Assembly (NCBI RefSeq): GCF_035987325.1
Contig: NZ_CP108488.1
Coordinates: 7,936,001-8,000,000, forward strand
Length of the DNA stretch: 64,000 nucleotides
Direction: 5' to 3'
Origin: Streptomyces sp. NBC_01244
GTDB lineage: Bacteria > Actinomycetota > Actinomycetes > Streptomycetales > Streptomycetaceae
Below, in pieces: positions 8,606-16,846 of the stretch (positions are counted from its first letter, which is position 1; each line of letters opens with the position of its first letter). The notes below the pieces were generated by a model. It did no database searches. It was not told the DNA's origin and was given only the letters and a program-made list of their open reading frames with translations. The translations under genes and the position numbers were made by a program.

Positions 8606-9187
8606 ATGCCATCCACGCCGGACCCCCTGCTCGAACGGCACGCCGAGGCGCTGCGGCTCTTCGGTCGGTACGTCCACGCGGTCTCGGACGCGCAGTGGGA
8701 CGCGCCGACGCCCTGTAGCGAATGGAGCGTGCGCGACCTGGTCAACCACGTCACCGCCGAACAGCTCTGGATACCGCCCCTGGTCACCGACGGCCGCACC
8801 GTCGAGGACATCGGGAGCACCTTCAACGGCGATGTCCTCGGTACGGATCCCGCCGCCGCCTGGGACGAGGCCTCGGCCGCCGCGCACACCGCCTTCGAGA
8901 TCCCCGGGGCGCTGGAGCGCACCGTCCGGCTCTCGTACGGGCCCGCGCTCGGGTCGGCGTACTGCTCGGAGCTGACCGCCGACTGCGTCGTGCACACCTG
9001 GGACCTCGCGCGGGGCATCGGCGCCGACGACCGGCTTCCGGACGGCCTCGTCGAGTTCTCCATCAAGGAGGTCATGCCCTACGCCGACGGACTGGCCGCG
9101 AGCGGCATGTACGCGGCTGCGCTGGAGATCCCGGCCGGGGCGAACGCCCAGACCCGGCTGCTCGCGCTGCTGGGGAGGAGCGGCTGA
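8606..9187 (+). CDS. TIGR03086-type / DinB-like metal-binding protein
   Basis: The 193-residue protein belongs to the mycothiol-dependent maleylpyruvate isomerase N-terminal (DinB-like four-helix) group: DAQWDAPTPCSEWSVRDLVNHVTAEQLWIPPL near the N terminus and VVHTWDLARGIG near residue 135. The histidines in NHV and HTWD are where the metal ligands of this fold lie. I chose ATG 8606, preceded by AAGGA; an in-frame GTG at 8597 and a longer frame from 8504 exist, but the homology starts here. A mycothiol-linked transferase or isomerase role is possible. Confidence 0.8.
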   Translation: MPSTPDPLLERHAEALRLFGRYVHAVSDAQWDAPTPCSEWSVRDLVNHVTAEQLWIPPLVTDGRTVEDIGSTFNGDVLGTDPAAAWDEASAAAHTAFEIPGALERTVRLSYGPALGSAYCSELTADCVVHTWDLARGIGADDRLPDGLVEFSIKEVMPYADGLAASGMYAAALEIPAGANAQTRLLALLGRSG

Positions 9188-9268
9188 CGCACAACGGGCG
9201 ATCGCGGACGAATAACCGTATAAAGGCATGGATCGGAAGCGCGGAACGGCAGGGAGAGGTGGCGCGCG

Positions 9269-10522
9269 GTGTCGGGGATCCAGCGCACGATGGCCGAGGG
9301 CCGGGGCCCGGTCCGCTACGGTCCGCCCCCGCCCCAGCCCGGCCTGCCCGTCCTGCCCGAGCTCACGGCCGTCCTCGCGGCGGCCGCCTGGCGGTCGGCC
9401 CCCGAGCCGGCCGGCGGGGGAGTGCCCGTACGGGCCGCCGCCGCCCGGCACTGGGGGCGGCGCGGACTGCCCACCGACCCCGACCACGTGGCCGCCGGAC
9501 CCGGCGCGCCCGCCCTCCTGCTGGCGCTGCTGGGCGCGTACGGCGGCGACGTCATGCTGCCCCGGCCGTGTCCCGCCTGGTGGACGCCACAGGTCCGACT
9601 GCTGGGACGGCGGGCCTACCACGTCCCCACCCCGGCCGAGTGCGGCGGCGTACCCGACCCGTACGCCCTGCTGGAGACCGTGCGCCGGGTACGCGCCGAG
9701 GGCGGCGACCCGCGGGTGCTGCTGCTGTCCGTGGCCGACGACCCGACCGCGACCGTCCCGCCGCCCGAACTGCTCCGGGAAGCTTGCGAGGCCGCCGAGT
9801 CCGCCGGGCTGTTCGTCGTCAGCGACGAGACCTGGCGCGACACCGTCCACAGGCCGGCCCACGGACGCCCGGGCTCCCACGACAGGCTCGTCGTGCTCAG
9901 CCCCGCCGAGATGCTTCCGGACGACACCGCGGTGCTCCTGGACCTGTCCGGCGCACTGCTGCCCGCCGGCTGGCCCGCCGCCGTCATCCGCTTCCCCGGC
10001 ACCCCGCACGGCACCTGGCTGCGGGCCCGGACCCTGGACGTGCTCACCGCCACCGGCGGGTTCGTCGCGGGCCCCGTCGCCGGGGCGGCCGCGCACGCCC
10101 TCGACGAGCCCGCCGCCGTCGCGGGACGCACCGCCGCGGCCGCCGCCCTGCACGGCGCCGTCGCCCGGGCCGCCCACCGGGAACTGCTGGCCGCCGGAGC
10201 GCTGACCCGGCCCCCGCAGGCCGGCCGCCACCTCTACGCCGATCTGACGCCCCTGCGCTCGGGGCTCGCCCGGCAGGGGGTCGGCGACGCGATGGAACTG
10301 GAGGACTGGCTGGCCGGACGGCTCGGCGCGCCGACGCCCGGCGGGCAGCGGTTCGCGGACGAACCCGTCGCCCCGCGGGTCCGACTGTCGACCGGACCGC
10401 TGCTCGGAGCCACCCCGGAGGAGCAGCTCGCGGCGCTCACCGCGGCCGACCCCCTCGCACTGCCCCACGTACGGGACTCCCTGGCCCGGCTGCGGTCCGT
10501 CCTGGCCGGGCTGTCCGACTGA
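9269..10522 (+). CDS. Aminotransferase class I/II-like pseudoenzyme without lysine
   Basis: The 417-residue protein follows the fold-type I aminotransferase plan: an N-terminal arm, PTDPDHVAAGPGAPALLLALL (cofactor-phosphate region), AWWTPQVRLLGRRAYHVP, and LFVVSDETWRD matching the SDExY segment. The segment that normally carries the Schiff-base lysine reads LDLSGALLPAG, and the translated protein contains no lysine at all. It therefore cannot form the internal aldimine with PLP. GGGAGAGG precedes the GTG start. It may be a ligand-binding or scaffolding relative of aminotransferases, or a decayed gene that kept its frame. Confidence 0.7.
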   Translation: MSGIQRTMAEGRGPVRYGPPPPQPGLPVLPELTAVLAAAAWRSAPEPAGGGVPVRAAAARHWGRRGLPTDPDHVAAGPGAPALLLALLGAYGGDVMLPRPCPAWWTPQVRLLGRRAYHVPTPAECGGVPDPYALLETVRRVRAEGGDPRVLLLSVADDPTATVPPPELLREACEAAESAGLFVVSDETWRDTVHRPAHGRPGSHDRLVVLSPAEMLPDDTAVLLDLSGALLPAGWPAAVIRFPGTPHGTWLRARTLDVLTATGGFVAGPVAGAAAHALDEPAAVAGRTAAAAALHGAVARAAHRELLAAGALTRPPQAGRHLYADLTPLRSGLARQGVGDAMELEDWLAGRLGAPTPGGQRFADEPVAPRVRLSTGPLLGATPEEQLAALTAADPLALPHVRDSLARLRSVLAGLSD

Positions 10523-10574
10523 GGCCCCCCCGCCCGGAAACCCCCGAATGCCGCCGGTGAACGGAGACTGCTCG

Positions 10575-11720
10575 ATGAGGGATCAGACGGACGCCCCCTC
10601 GGCCTTCCGGGCCGGGGTCGGGGCCGGGGTCGAGGTCGGGGCCGGCGCGGACGTCCCCCCGGCAGCCACGCGGGCCGGCGCCGGTGCAGGCGCCGCCGCT
10701 CCCGCCGCCGCTCCCGCTCCTGCCACCGGCGTCCGGCACGCGCGGCCGCGGCCGCTGGGCGAACGCCGGCTGTGGCCGCGCTCGTTCGCGGACCGGCTGA
10801 CCACCCCGCTGCCGGGGATGCGTGCCCTCGCCCGGCTCGCCCGCGAAGGCGCCTTCCGGCCCGGGCCCGAGGGGCTGCGCGGCATCCCGGACCTGCCGTA
10901 CGCGCCCGCCCCGCTGCCCGCCGCGGCCGCCGGGACGGTGTCCGTCACCTGGGCCGGACACGCCAGCTGGATCCTGCGGATCGGCGGACTGACCGTCCTG
11001 ACCGACCCCGTCTGGTCCCGGCGGATCCTCGGCACCCCGGCCCGGATGACCCCCGTCGGCGTGCGGTGGGAGGAACTGCCACCGGTCGACGCCGTGGTGA
11101 TCAGCCACAACCACTACGACCACCTCGACGCACCCACCCTCAAACGCCTCCCGCGCGCGACGCCGCTCTTCGTCCCGGCCGGTCTCGCACGCTGGTGCCG
11201 GCGGCGGGGGTTCACCAGGGTCACCGAACTCGACTGGTGGGAGGCGGCCGAACTGGGCGGCGTACGGTTCGAGTTCGTGCCGGCGCACCACTGGTCGAAG
11301 CGGTCGCTGATCGATGCGTGCCGGACGTTGTGGGGCGGCTGGATGCTCAGTGCCGCCGGTGGCGGTGACGGGCGGGCCGGGGCGGTGAACAAGGTGTACT
11401 TCGCCGGTGACACCGGCTACGGGCACTGGTTCGGCGAGATCGGGCGGCGGCACCCCGGCATCGACCTCGCGCTGCTCCCGATCGGGGCGTACGCCCCGCG
11501 GTGGTGGCTGCGGGACGTCCACGCGGACCCGGAGGAGGCCGTGCAGGCCTGTCTGGACGTGGGGGCGCGGCGGATGGCTCCCATGCACTGGGGGACGTTC
11601 GTGCTGTCCTCGGAGCCGGTGATGGAGCCGCTGGAGCGGGTGCGGGCCGCGTGGGCCCGTACCGGGCTGCCCCGGGAGCACCTCTGGGACCTCCCGGTCG
11701 GGGCGTCCCGAGCCCTGTAG
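10575..11720 (+). CDS. MBL-fold metallo-hydrolase, NAPE-PLD/UlaG-like
   Basis: The 381-residue protein has an Ala/Gly/Pro-rich N terminus (about residues 10-50) and then a metallo-beta-lactamase fold. SVTWAGHASWILRIGGLTVL opens the domain, VVISHNHYDHLD supplies the HxHxDH metal site, FVPAHHWSKR and YFAGDTGYG carry further ligands, and APMHWGTF gives the last histidine. The order resembles bacterial NAPE-PLD-like phosphodiesterases. ATG 10575 is preceded by CGGAGA; an ATG nine codons earlier is possible. A second MBL-fold gene lies 800 bases downstream on the other strand, but the two are not closely similar. Confidence 0.85.
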   Translation: MRDQTDAPSAFRAGVGAGVEVGAGADVPPAATRAGAGAGAAAPAAAPAPATGVRHARPRPLGERRLWPRSFADRLTTPLPGMRALARLAREGAFRPGPEGLRGIPDLPYAPAPLPAAAAGTVSVTWAGHASWILRIGGLTVLTDPVWSRRILGTPARMTPVGVRWEELPPVDAVVISHNHYDHLDAPTLKRLPRATPLFVPAGLARWCRRRGFTRVTELDWWEAAELGGVRFEFVPAHHWSKRSLIDACRTLWGGWMLSAAGGGDGRAGAVNKVYFAGDTGYGHWFGEIGRRHPGIDLALLPIGAYAPRWWLRDVHADPEEAVQACLDVGARRMAPMHWGTFVLSSEPVMEPLERVRAAWARTGLPREHLWDLPVGASRAL

Positions 11721-11753
11721 CCGCGGCTGCTGGCCGGGCGCCCCCGCGGGGCT

Positions 11754-11876
11754 GTCCCCTACCCGCCCTTCCACCGTTCTCCGGGGCCGGCCCCGGACCC
11801 CCTGGGGCTCCGCCCCAGACCCCGCTCCCCAAACGCCGGAGGGGCTGGATATGGCTGACGCCGGCGAAATCCAGCC
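11754..11876. repeat. GC-rich intergenic repeat with nested hairpins
   Basis: This 200-base gap between convergent genes starts with 26 bases (11754-11779) identical to 43775-43800. It then holds a palindrome at 11781-11796, a hairpin CTGGGG-CTCCG-CCCCAG (11802-11818), and GGCTGGAT/ATCCAGCC arms (11843-11850, 11869-11876). The same overall design recurs at 43775 and inside the transporter fusion gene at 37179. It probably serves as a two-way transcription terminator for the MBL and dedA genes. Confidence 0.6.
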
Positions 11877-11921
11877 GCTCCAGCGGTGCCGCACCCGGGG
11901 CGGGTTCCGGGGCCGGCCGGG

Positions 11922-12548
11922 TCAGCCGCGGATGCGGCGCCAGACGGCCGGGGTCGCGCTGATGAGCACGGTGAGGGCGACCGCCACGGCCACGCCCTTC
12001 CAGGGTTCCGCGAAGAGGGAGCCGCCCACGATGCCGATCAGGCCGTAGGTCGCCGCCCAGGCCAGGCAGGCGGGGCCGTCGCCGCGGGCGAACCGGCGCA
12101 GGGGGAGCTCCGCGAGGAGGCAGGCCAGCATCACCGGGATGCGGCCGCCCGGGAGGAGCCGCGAGACCACCAGGACGAGTACGCCGTTCTCGTCGAGCTT
12201 GCGCTGCGCCTGGGCGAGGCGTTCCGGGGTCGCCCGCCGGCGCAGTGCTTCCAGCCAGCGCGATCCGTTCCGCGAGTGCACCCCGCGCCGGCCCAGCCAG
12301 TACAGCGCCAGGTCCCCGGCGAAGGCGGCCAGCGAGGACACCCCGAACACCAGCAGCAGCCCGAAGGGCAGGGAGTCCTGGTGGAACGCGACCACCGCGG
12401 CCGTACTGACCAGCGCGCCCGTCGGAATCACCGGCACCAGCGCGCCCAGCGCCACCAGCACGAAGAGGGTCGGGTAGCCGATCGCCTGCTGGGTGGATTC
12501 CGGCGGTACCTGCGCGGCCGCCTCCGCGAGCAGGGACAGGGCCCTCAC
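11922..12548 (-). CDS. DedA-family membrane protein
   Basis: The 208-residue polytopic protein contains the VTT/SNARE-associated (DedA) signature region: PTLFVLVALGALVPVIPTGA, FGVSSLAAFAGDLALYWLGR and VVSRLLPGGRIPVMLACLLA, with the conserved Arg in SRLLPGGR. DedA proteins are inner-membrane scramblase or flippase-like proteins, some recycling undecaprenyl phosphate or phospholipids. GTG 12548 overlaps the stop of the upstream MBL gene by 4 nt, so they form a two-gene operon. About four membrane spans are visible. The lipid handled is unknown. Confidence 0.85.
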   Translation of the reverse strand: MRALSLLAEAAAQVPPESTQQAIGYPTLFVLVALGALVPVIPTGALVSTAAVVAFHQDSLPFGLLLVFGVSSLAAFAGDLALYWLGRRGVHSRNGSRWLEALRRRATPERLAQAQRKLDENGVLVLVVSRLLPGGRIPVMLACLLAELPLRRFARGDGPACLAWAATYGLIGIVGGSLFAEPWKGVAVAVALTVLISATPAVWRRIRG

Positions 12549-13315
12549 GGCAGCCGCACCCGTTCGCCGTGCGCGGGCACCCGGACCGTCACCTTCGGCG
12601 CCTCCCGCCGGGCGCACCGTACGAACTCCTCGCCCGGCGCGTGGAACTCGTGCGGCCGCACCATGTCCATCCCGATCGGCCAGTACGTACCCCAGTGCAC
12701 CGGAACCGCCGCCGCCGGCGCCAGCAGGGCCAGCGCCCGCGCCGCACCCGCCGCGTCCAGGTGCCCGGGACCCAGGTAGGGCCCCCAGCCGCCCACGGGC
12801 AGCAGGGCCACGTCCAGCGGTCCGACCTCCTCGGCCATCGAGTCGAACAGACCGGTGTCCCCGGCGAAGTAGGTCCGCGAGGAGCCCTCGATCACGTACC
12901 CGAGCGCGGGAGCGACCTGCGGGCCGAACGGCAGCCGCCGCCCGTCGTGCCGTGCGCCGACCGCCCGGACCCGTACGCCGTCCCCCACGGTCACCTTGTC
13001 GCCGGGCACCAGCTCCGTGACCTCCAGCCCCCGCACCCCGGCTATCCGCGCCAGCCCCGGCACCGCGCCCGGAGCCCCGCGCGGCACCAGCAGCCGGGTC
13101 CCGCGCGCGAGGCGCGCCAGCGAGGGCAGGTGCAGATGGTCGGCGTGCAGGTGCGAGACGAGCACCGCGTCGGCGACCGCGGCCTCCGGCGGGGGCACCG
13201 CCCCGCGACGGCGCCGCAGGTGCGCCAGCCGGCGCGCGAACAGCGGGTCCGTGAGCAGCCGGACACCGGAGTCCTCGACCGTGCACGTCGCGTGGCCCCA
13301 CCAAGTGATCTCCAC
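12545..13315 (-). CDS. MBL-fold metallo-hydrolase, UlaG-like
   Basis: The 256-residue protein begins directly with the metallo-beta-lactamase fold: MEITWWGHATCTVEDSGVRL, then VLVSHLHADHLHLPSL with the HxHxDH metal site, ARHDGRRLPFG, YFAGDTGLFD and VHWGTYWPIG. These match the UlaG-like lactonase/phosphodiesterase branch. It is cytosolic and has no signal peptide. It is translationally coupled to the DedA gene, suggesting a lipid- or cell-envelope-linked substrate, but that is only context. Confidence 0.87.
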   Translation of the reverse strand: MEITWWGHATCTVEDSGVRLLTDPLFARRLAHLRRRRGAVPPPEAAVADAVLVSHLHADHLHLPSLARLARGTRLLVPRGAPGAVPGLARIAGVRGLEVTELVPGDKVTVGDGVRVRAVGARHDGRRLPFGPQVAPALGYVIEGSSRTYFAGDTGLFDSMAEEVGPLDVALLPVGGWGPYLGPGHLDAAGAARALALLAPAAAVPVHWGTYWPIGMDMVRPHEFHAPGEEFVRCARREAPKVTVRVPAHGERVRLP

Positions 13316-13459
13316 CGGCCCCTGCTCCCCTCCCTGGTCCCGCTTGCCACCGGGTCCCGTCCGAGCCTAAAGGCTGCCCGCCCGAACCGCCCGGAACCGG
13401 AGAACCGGGCCTCCACGCCCCCTCCTCCCCGGCGGCGGATCGGAGTAGGGTCGGGCGGC

Positions 13460-13864
13460 ATGGATGAGCTGCGCGTGGCCGCGATCGCCAGCCTGGCCCC
13501 GCTGGAGGATCTGGACACGGATCCCTTCGCCGTCGACACCCGGAGCCAGCACGCCATGTGCGTCCGCTGGGCGGCCGATCAGGGCTACGTGGTGACCCGC
13601 CAACTGTTCCTCTACGGGCTGCGCGCCGACCACTGCGGGCTGTGGAGCGACATCGACGCCGGGCGCGTCGACCTGTTCGTCACCGCCAACCACCGGGTGC
13701 TGACCCGTGCGCTGCGTTCCGTGGGAGAGTTCACGGCCGAATGCGTACGGCGCGGCGTACGGCTGGAAACCGCCGGTCTCGACGAGCCGCGCTACACCTC
13801 CGCGATGAAGGCCGAGGTGCACCGCCGGCTCTCGATGCCGACCGCCGGATACGACGGCACGTAG
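13460..13864 (+). CDS. Small protein resembling a serine-recombinase N-terminal fold
   Basis: I do not recognise a named family for this 134-residue protein. Residues about 25-45 (DTRSQHAMCVRWAADQGYVV) and 70-105 (VDLFVTANHRVLTRALRSVGEFTAECVRRGVRLET) recall the helix-strand pattern of serine recombinase catalytic domains, including the RLxR-like HRVLTRA. The catalytic serine motif at the N terminus is not present and there is no DNA-binding tail, so it is not an active recombinase. Its start is the ATG at 13460; the upstream 140 bases separate it from the divergent MBL operon. Confidence 0.5.
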   Translation: MDELRVAAIASLAPLEDLDTDPFAVDTRSQHAMCVRWAADQGYVVTRQLFLYGLRADHCGLWSDIDAGRVDLFVTANHRVLTRALRSVGEFTAECVRRGVRLETAGLDEPRYTSAMKAEVHRRLSMPTAGYDGT

Positions 13865-14053
13865 CCCCCCGGCAGCCCCCGGCAGCCCCCGGCACCACCG
13901 GCAGCCTCCGGCGACGCCTGCGCCGCGCCCCCCCGTACGCACATCCGCCGCCCGTGTCACCCGGCCGGGCGGGCGCCGCTGTGCGAGCCTGGACACCGTG
14001 GTGACGGGGGCCCGTCGGCGCGGTGCGGGCCACGGTGGTGAGGCGGGTTCGGC

Positions 14054-16144
14054 GTGTCGCGAGGCCGGTGGCGGAGTACGGGCGGCGCCCTGGTGCGGGT
14101 GGTCATCGTCTGGGCGGTGTCCACCCTCACCATGCTCGTCCTGGCCGGAATCCTCCCCGACTTCAGGCTCCAGGCGGGCGCGGGCGGCGACCGCGACAGC
14201 ATCACGCAGATAGGCCTGACGGCCGCCCTCGGCGCCGGCGCCTTCGGTCTGCTCAGCGCGCTGGTGTGGCCGGTCCTCGTACGCGCCCTGCTGCTCGTGC
14301 CGGCCCTGGTCCTCGGCCTGCTCGTCTTCTTCCTCAACGGCTCGCTGCTGCTGATCGCACTCAGCCTGATCCCGGCCGGCCGCGGCGAGGCGGACCCCGA
14401 GACGGCGGTGGTGGTCGCCGCCGTGATGTCCGCCGTCGCCTCCGCGACCTCCACCGCGCTCGCCGTCCGGGACGACGAGGCCTACCGGCGCCGGCTCTAC
14501 CGACTCGCCGACCGCCGCCGTCGCCGCCAGCACCGCGCGGGCATGCCCGGGGCCGACGAGCGCGCCCCCGCCGTGGTGTTCCTGCAGCTCGACGGGGTCG
14601 GGTACGAGGTGCTGCGCCGCGCGGCCGGCAGCGGCCTGATGCCGACGGTGGGCGAATGGCTCGACCGCAGCCACCGCGTCACCTCCTGGCGCACCGACTG
14701 GTCCAGCCAGACCGGCGCCAGCCAGCTCGGCATCCTGCACGGCTCCAACTTCGACGTCCCGGCCTTCCGCTGGTACGAGAAGGACACCGGCGAGGTGGTG
14801 GTCTGCAACCGGCCCACCAGCGCCGCCGAGCTCCAGCGGCGGGCCGTCGAACGCACCGGGGACGGGGGCCTGCTCACCCTCGACGGGGCCAGCCGCGGCA
14901 ACCTCTTCAGCGGCGGCGCCGGCCAACTGGCGCTCGTCCTGTCCGTCTCCGCCCGGCGCAGCCCGCACAACCGCTCCCGCGCGGGCTACTTCGCGTACTT
15001 CTCCGACCCGGCCAACGCGGTCCGCACGGCGCTCTCCTTCGTCGCCGAGGTGGCCCGCGAGATCACCCAGTCGGTACGCGGCCGCCTGCGCGGGGACCGC
15101 CCACGGGTCGCGCGCGGCGGGCTGTACCCGCTGATCCGGGCCTTCGCGACCGTGGTGGAGCGCGACGTCGTGGTCGCCGCGGTGATCGGCGACATGCTGG
15201 CCGGGCGCGCCGCGGTCTACGCCGACCTGGTCGCCTACGACGAGGTCGCCCACCACTCGGGCCCGCGCTCCCGGGACACCGAGCAGGTGCTCGCCCGGCT
15301 CGACCGCAGCCTCGCGCTCATCGCCCGGGTCGCCGAGCACGCGCCCCGGGAGTACCGGATCGTCCTGCTCTCGGACCACGGGCAGAGCCCGGGGGAGACC
15401 TTCCTGGCCCGCTACGGGCTCACCCTGAAGGACCTGGTCCGCGCGGGCTGCGGGCTGCCCGTGTCCCGGAAGGCCGGCCGCACCCACAGCGGCGCCGAGG
15501 CACGGGCCGCCGTACGGGCCGCCCTGCACCGGCCGGTGGAGGAGACCGACGAGGAGGTGCACCCCGCGGCGGGTCCGGACCCGGTGGTACTGGCCTCGGG
15601 CAACCTCGGGCTGATCTCCTTCCCGGACCTGCCCGGCCGGGCGTCGAGGGAGCGGATCGAGCGGGCGCACCCGGCGCTGCTCGCCACCCTGGCCAACCAC
15701 CCCGGGGTCGGGTTCCTGCTCGTCGACGGGACCGTCCTGGCGGCCGGCGGGGCCGAGGCACGGCTGGACGAGCCGGGCGCGGCGGAGGAACTGCTGGCGG
15801 CCTTCGGCCCGGGCGCGGCGCAGGCGGTCCGGCGGACCGACACCTTCCCGCACGTGGCCGACGTGATGGTGAACTCGGCCTACGACCCGCGGACGGGCGC
15901 GGTGCACGCCTTCGAGGAGCAGATCGGCTCGCACGGCGGCCTGGGCGGGGAGCAGGGCCACCCGTTCCTGATGTGGCCGGTGGAGCTCTCCGAGCCGGTG
16001 TTCCGCCCAGACGGGGAGCTGGTGGGCGCGGAGGCGGTCCACGAGGTCCTGCGCCGCTGGCTCACCGAGGCGGACGGACCCCAGGTCCCGCTCCCCCCGG
16101 AGGTCTCCGTCGCCCCGGGCCCGGACCCGGCGCCCGCCTCCTAG
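14054..16144 (+). CDS. Membrane-anchored alkaline-phosphatase-superfamily phosphodiesterase
   Basis: The 696-residue protein has four membrane spans in the first about 130 residues (VVIVWAVSTLTMLVLAGIL and following), resembling the phage-holin-family/DUF4233-like N-terminal region. A type I phosphodiesterase/nucleotide pyrophosphatase domain follows: VVFLQLDGVGYEVLRRA (metal Asp), DWSSQTGASQLGILHGSN with the nucleophile Thr/Ser, VAYDEVAHHSG and VLLSDHGQSPGETF (metal ligands). The catalytic domain is expected to face the outside if the N-terminal helices span four times; orientation is inferred. The substrate may be a phosphodiester in the envelope. The start is GTG 14054 without an obvious Shine-Dalgarno. 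Confidence 0.78.
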   Translation: MSRGRWRSTGGALVRVVIVWAVSTLTMLVLAGILPDFRLQAGAGGDRDSITQIGLTAALGAGAFGLLSALVWPVLVRALLLVPALVLGLLVFFLNGSLLLIALSLIPAGRGEADPETAVVVAAVMSAVASATSTALAVRDDEAYRRRLYRLADRRRRRQHRAGMPGADERAPAVVFLQLDGVGYEVLRRAAGSGLMPTVGEWLDRSHRVTSWRTDWSSQTGASQLGILHGSNFDVPAFRWYEKDTGEVVVCNRPTSAAELQRRAVERTGDGGLLTLDGASRGNLFSGGAGQLALVLSVSARRSPHNRSRAGYFAYFSDPANAVRTALSFVAEVAREITQSVRGRLRGDRPRVARGGLYPLIRAFATVVERDVVVAAVIGDMLAGRAAVYADLVAYDEVAHHSGPRSRDTEQVLARLDRSLALIARVAEHAPREYRIVLLSDHGQSPGETFLARYGLTLKDLVRAGCGLPVSRKAGRTHSGAEARAAVRAALHRPVEETDEEVHPAAGPDPVVLASGNLGLISFPDLPGRASRERIERAHPALLATLANHPGVGFLLVDGTVLAAGGAEARLDEPGAAEELLAAFGPGAAQAVRRTDTFPHVADVMVNSAYDPRTGAVHAFEEQIGSHGGLGGEQGHPFLMWPVELSEPVFRPDGELVGAEAVHEVLRRWLTEADGPQVPLPPEVSVAPGPDPAPAS

Positions 16145-16268
16145 GGCCTCGCGCGGATCCGCGTCAGCACCCCGTGCGGATCCGCCTCCGCCCGGAGGCA
16201 TCGCGCGCCCGCCGACCCCGGGCGTACTTTGGAAACAGAGTCCATCAGGGGGGCTCCAAGGGGTCGCC

Positions 16269-16718
16269 ATGTCCGCGATCAGCAACAGCATCGACATAGA
16301 CCGCAGTCCCGAGGACGTCTACTCGTACATCACGGACCCCACGCACCTGCCGGAGTGGCAGGACAGTGCGGTGTCGGCCGTGCCGATGGGCGATCTTCCC
16401 GTCCACGTCGGTTCGACGATCCTCGTCACGCGGCAGATAGGCCGCCGTGCGATCCCCACGACCATGGAGGTCGTGGAAATGGATCCGCCGAGGAGCTGGC
16501 ACTTCCACGGCGTCGACGGACCGGTCCGCCCGGACGTGCGGGGCCGCATCGAACCCCTCGACGGAGGCACTCGCTCGCGGGTGACCATCGCCGTCGACTT
16601 CGAGGGCCACGGCCTGGGCAGGGCGCTCGTCCCGCTCGCGGTCAAGCCCATGGTCCGCAAGGAGATGCCCCGCAGCGAGGAGAAGCTCAAGCACCTGCTG
16701 GAGCACTCCGCGGCCTGA
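16269..16718 (+). CDS. SRPBCC-family (START/Bet v 1-like) protein
   Basis: The 149-residue protein shows the polyketide-cyclase/SRPBCC pattern: an opening strand and helix (ISNSIDIDRSPEDVYSYITDP), LPEWQDSAVSAVPMGDLPVHVG, and a long C-terminal helix (PLAVKPMVRKEMPRSEEKLKHLLE). These proteins bind lipids or aromatic ligands in a deep cavity, and no catalytic residues can be assigned. It stands alone, with a strong inverted repeat 44 bases after its stop. Confidence 0.82.
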   Translation: MSAISNSIDIDRSPEDVYSYITDPTHLPEWQDSAVSAVPMGDLPVHVGSTILVTRQIGRRAIPTTMEVVEMDPPRSWHFHGVDGPVRPDVRGRIEPLDGGTRSRVTIAVDFEGHGLGRALVPLAVKPMVRKEMPRSEEKLKHLLEHSAA

Positions 16719-16761
16719 GCTCCGCGGGGACGCCCCGGGAAAAACCGGATGCTCCGGGACA

Positions 16762-16792
16762 TGCGGTGCGCCCACACTGGGCGCACCGCATA
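16762..16792 (+). terminator. Perfect 14-bp hairpin after the SRPBCC gene
   Basis: ATGCGGTGCGCCCA (16762-16775) and its exact complement (16779-16792) enclose a 3-base CAC loop. No T-run follows, which is usual for Streptomyces terminators. It separates the SRPBCC gene from the AAA+/VWA operon; an operator role for that operon is the alternative. Confidence 0.6.
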
Positions 16793-16846
16793 CCGGGACC
16801 CGGTCCCGTACCCCGTACCCCGTACCCCTTAAGGACATCCCCGCCC

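Noticed and set aside
9219..9224. TATAAA upstream of the aminotransferase-like gene as a -10 box.
   Set aside because: No -35 box at the proper distance; kept only as a weak possibility.
11922..13304. A 460-residue minus-strand frame joining the DedA gene to upstream sequence.
   Set aside because: Its upstream 250 residues are the shadow of the MBL gene in another frame; DedA homology begins at GTG 12548.
12569..13459. Plus-strand frame continuing into the 13460 gene.
   Set aside because: It is antisense to the MBL gene and has no recognisable domain; the short gene starts at ATG 13460.
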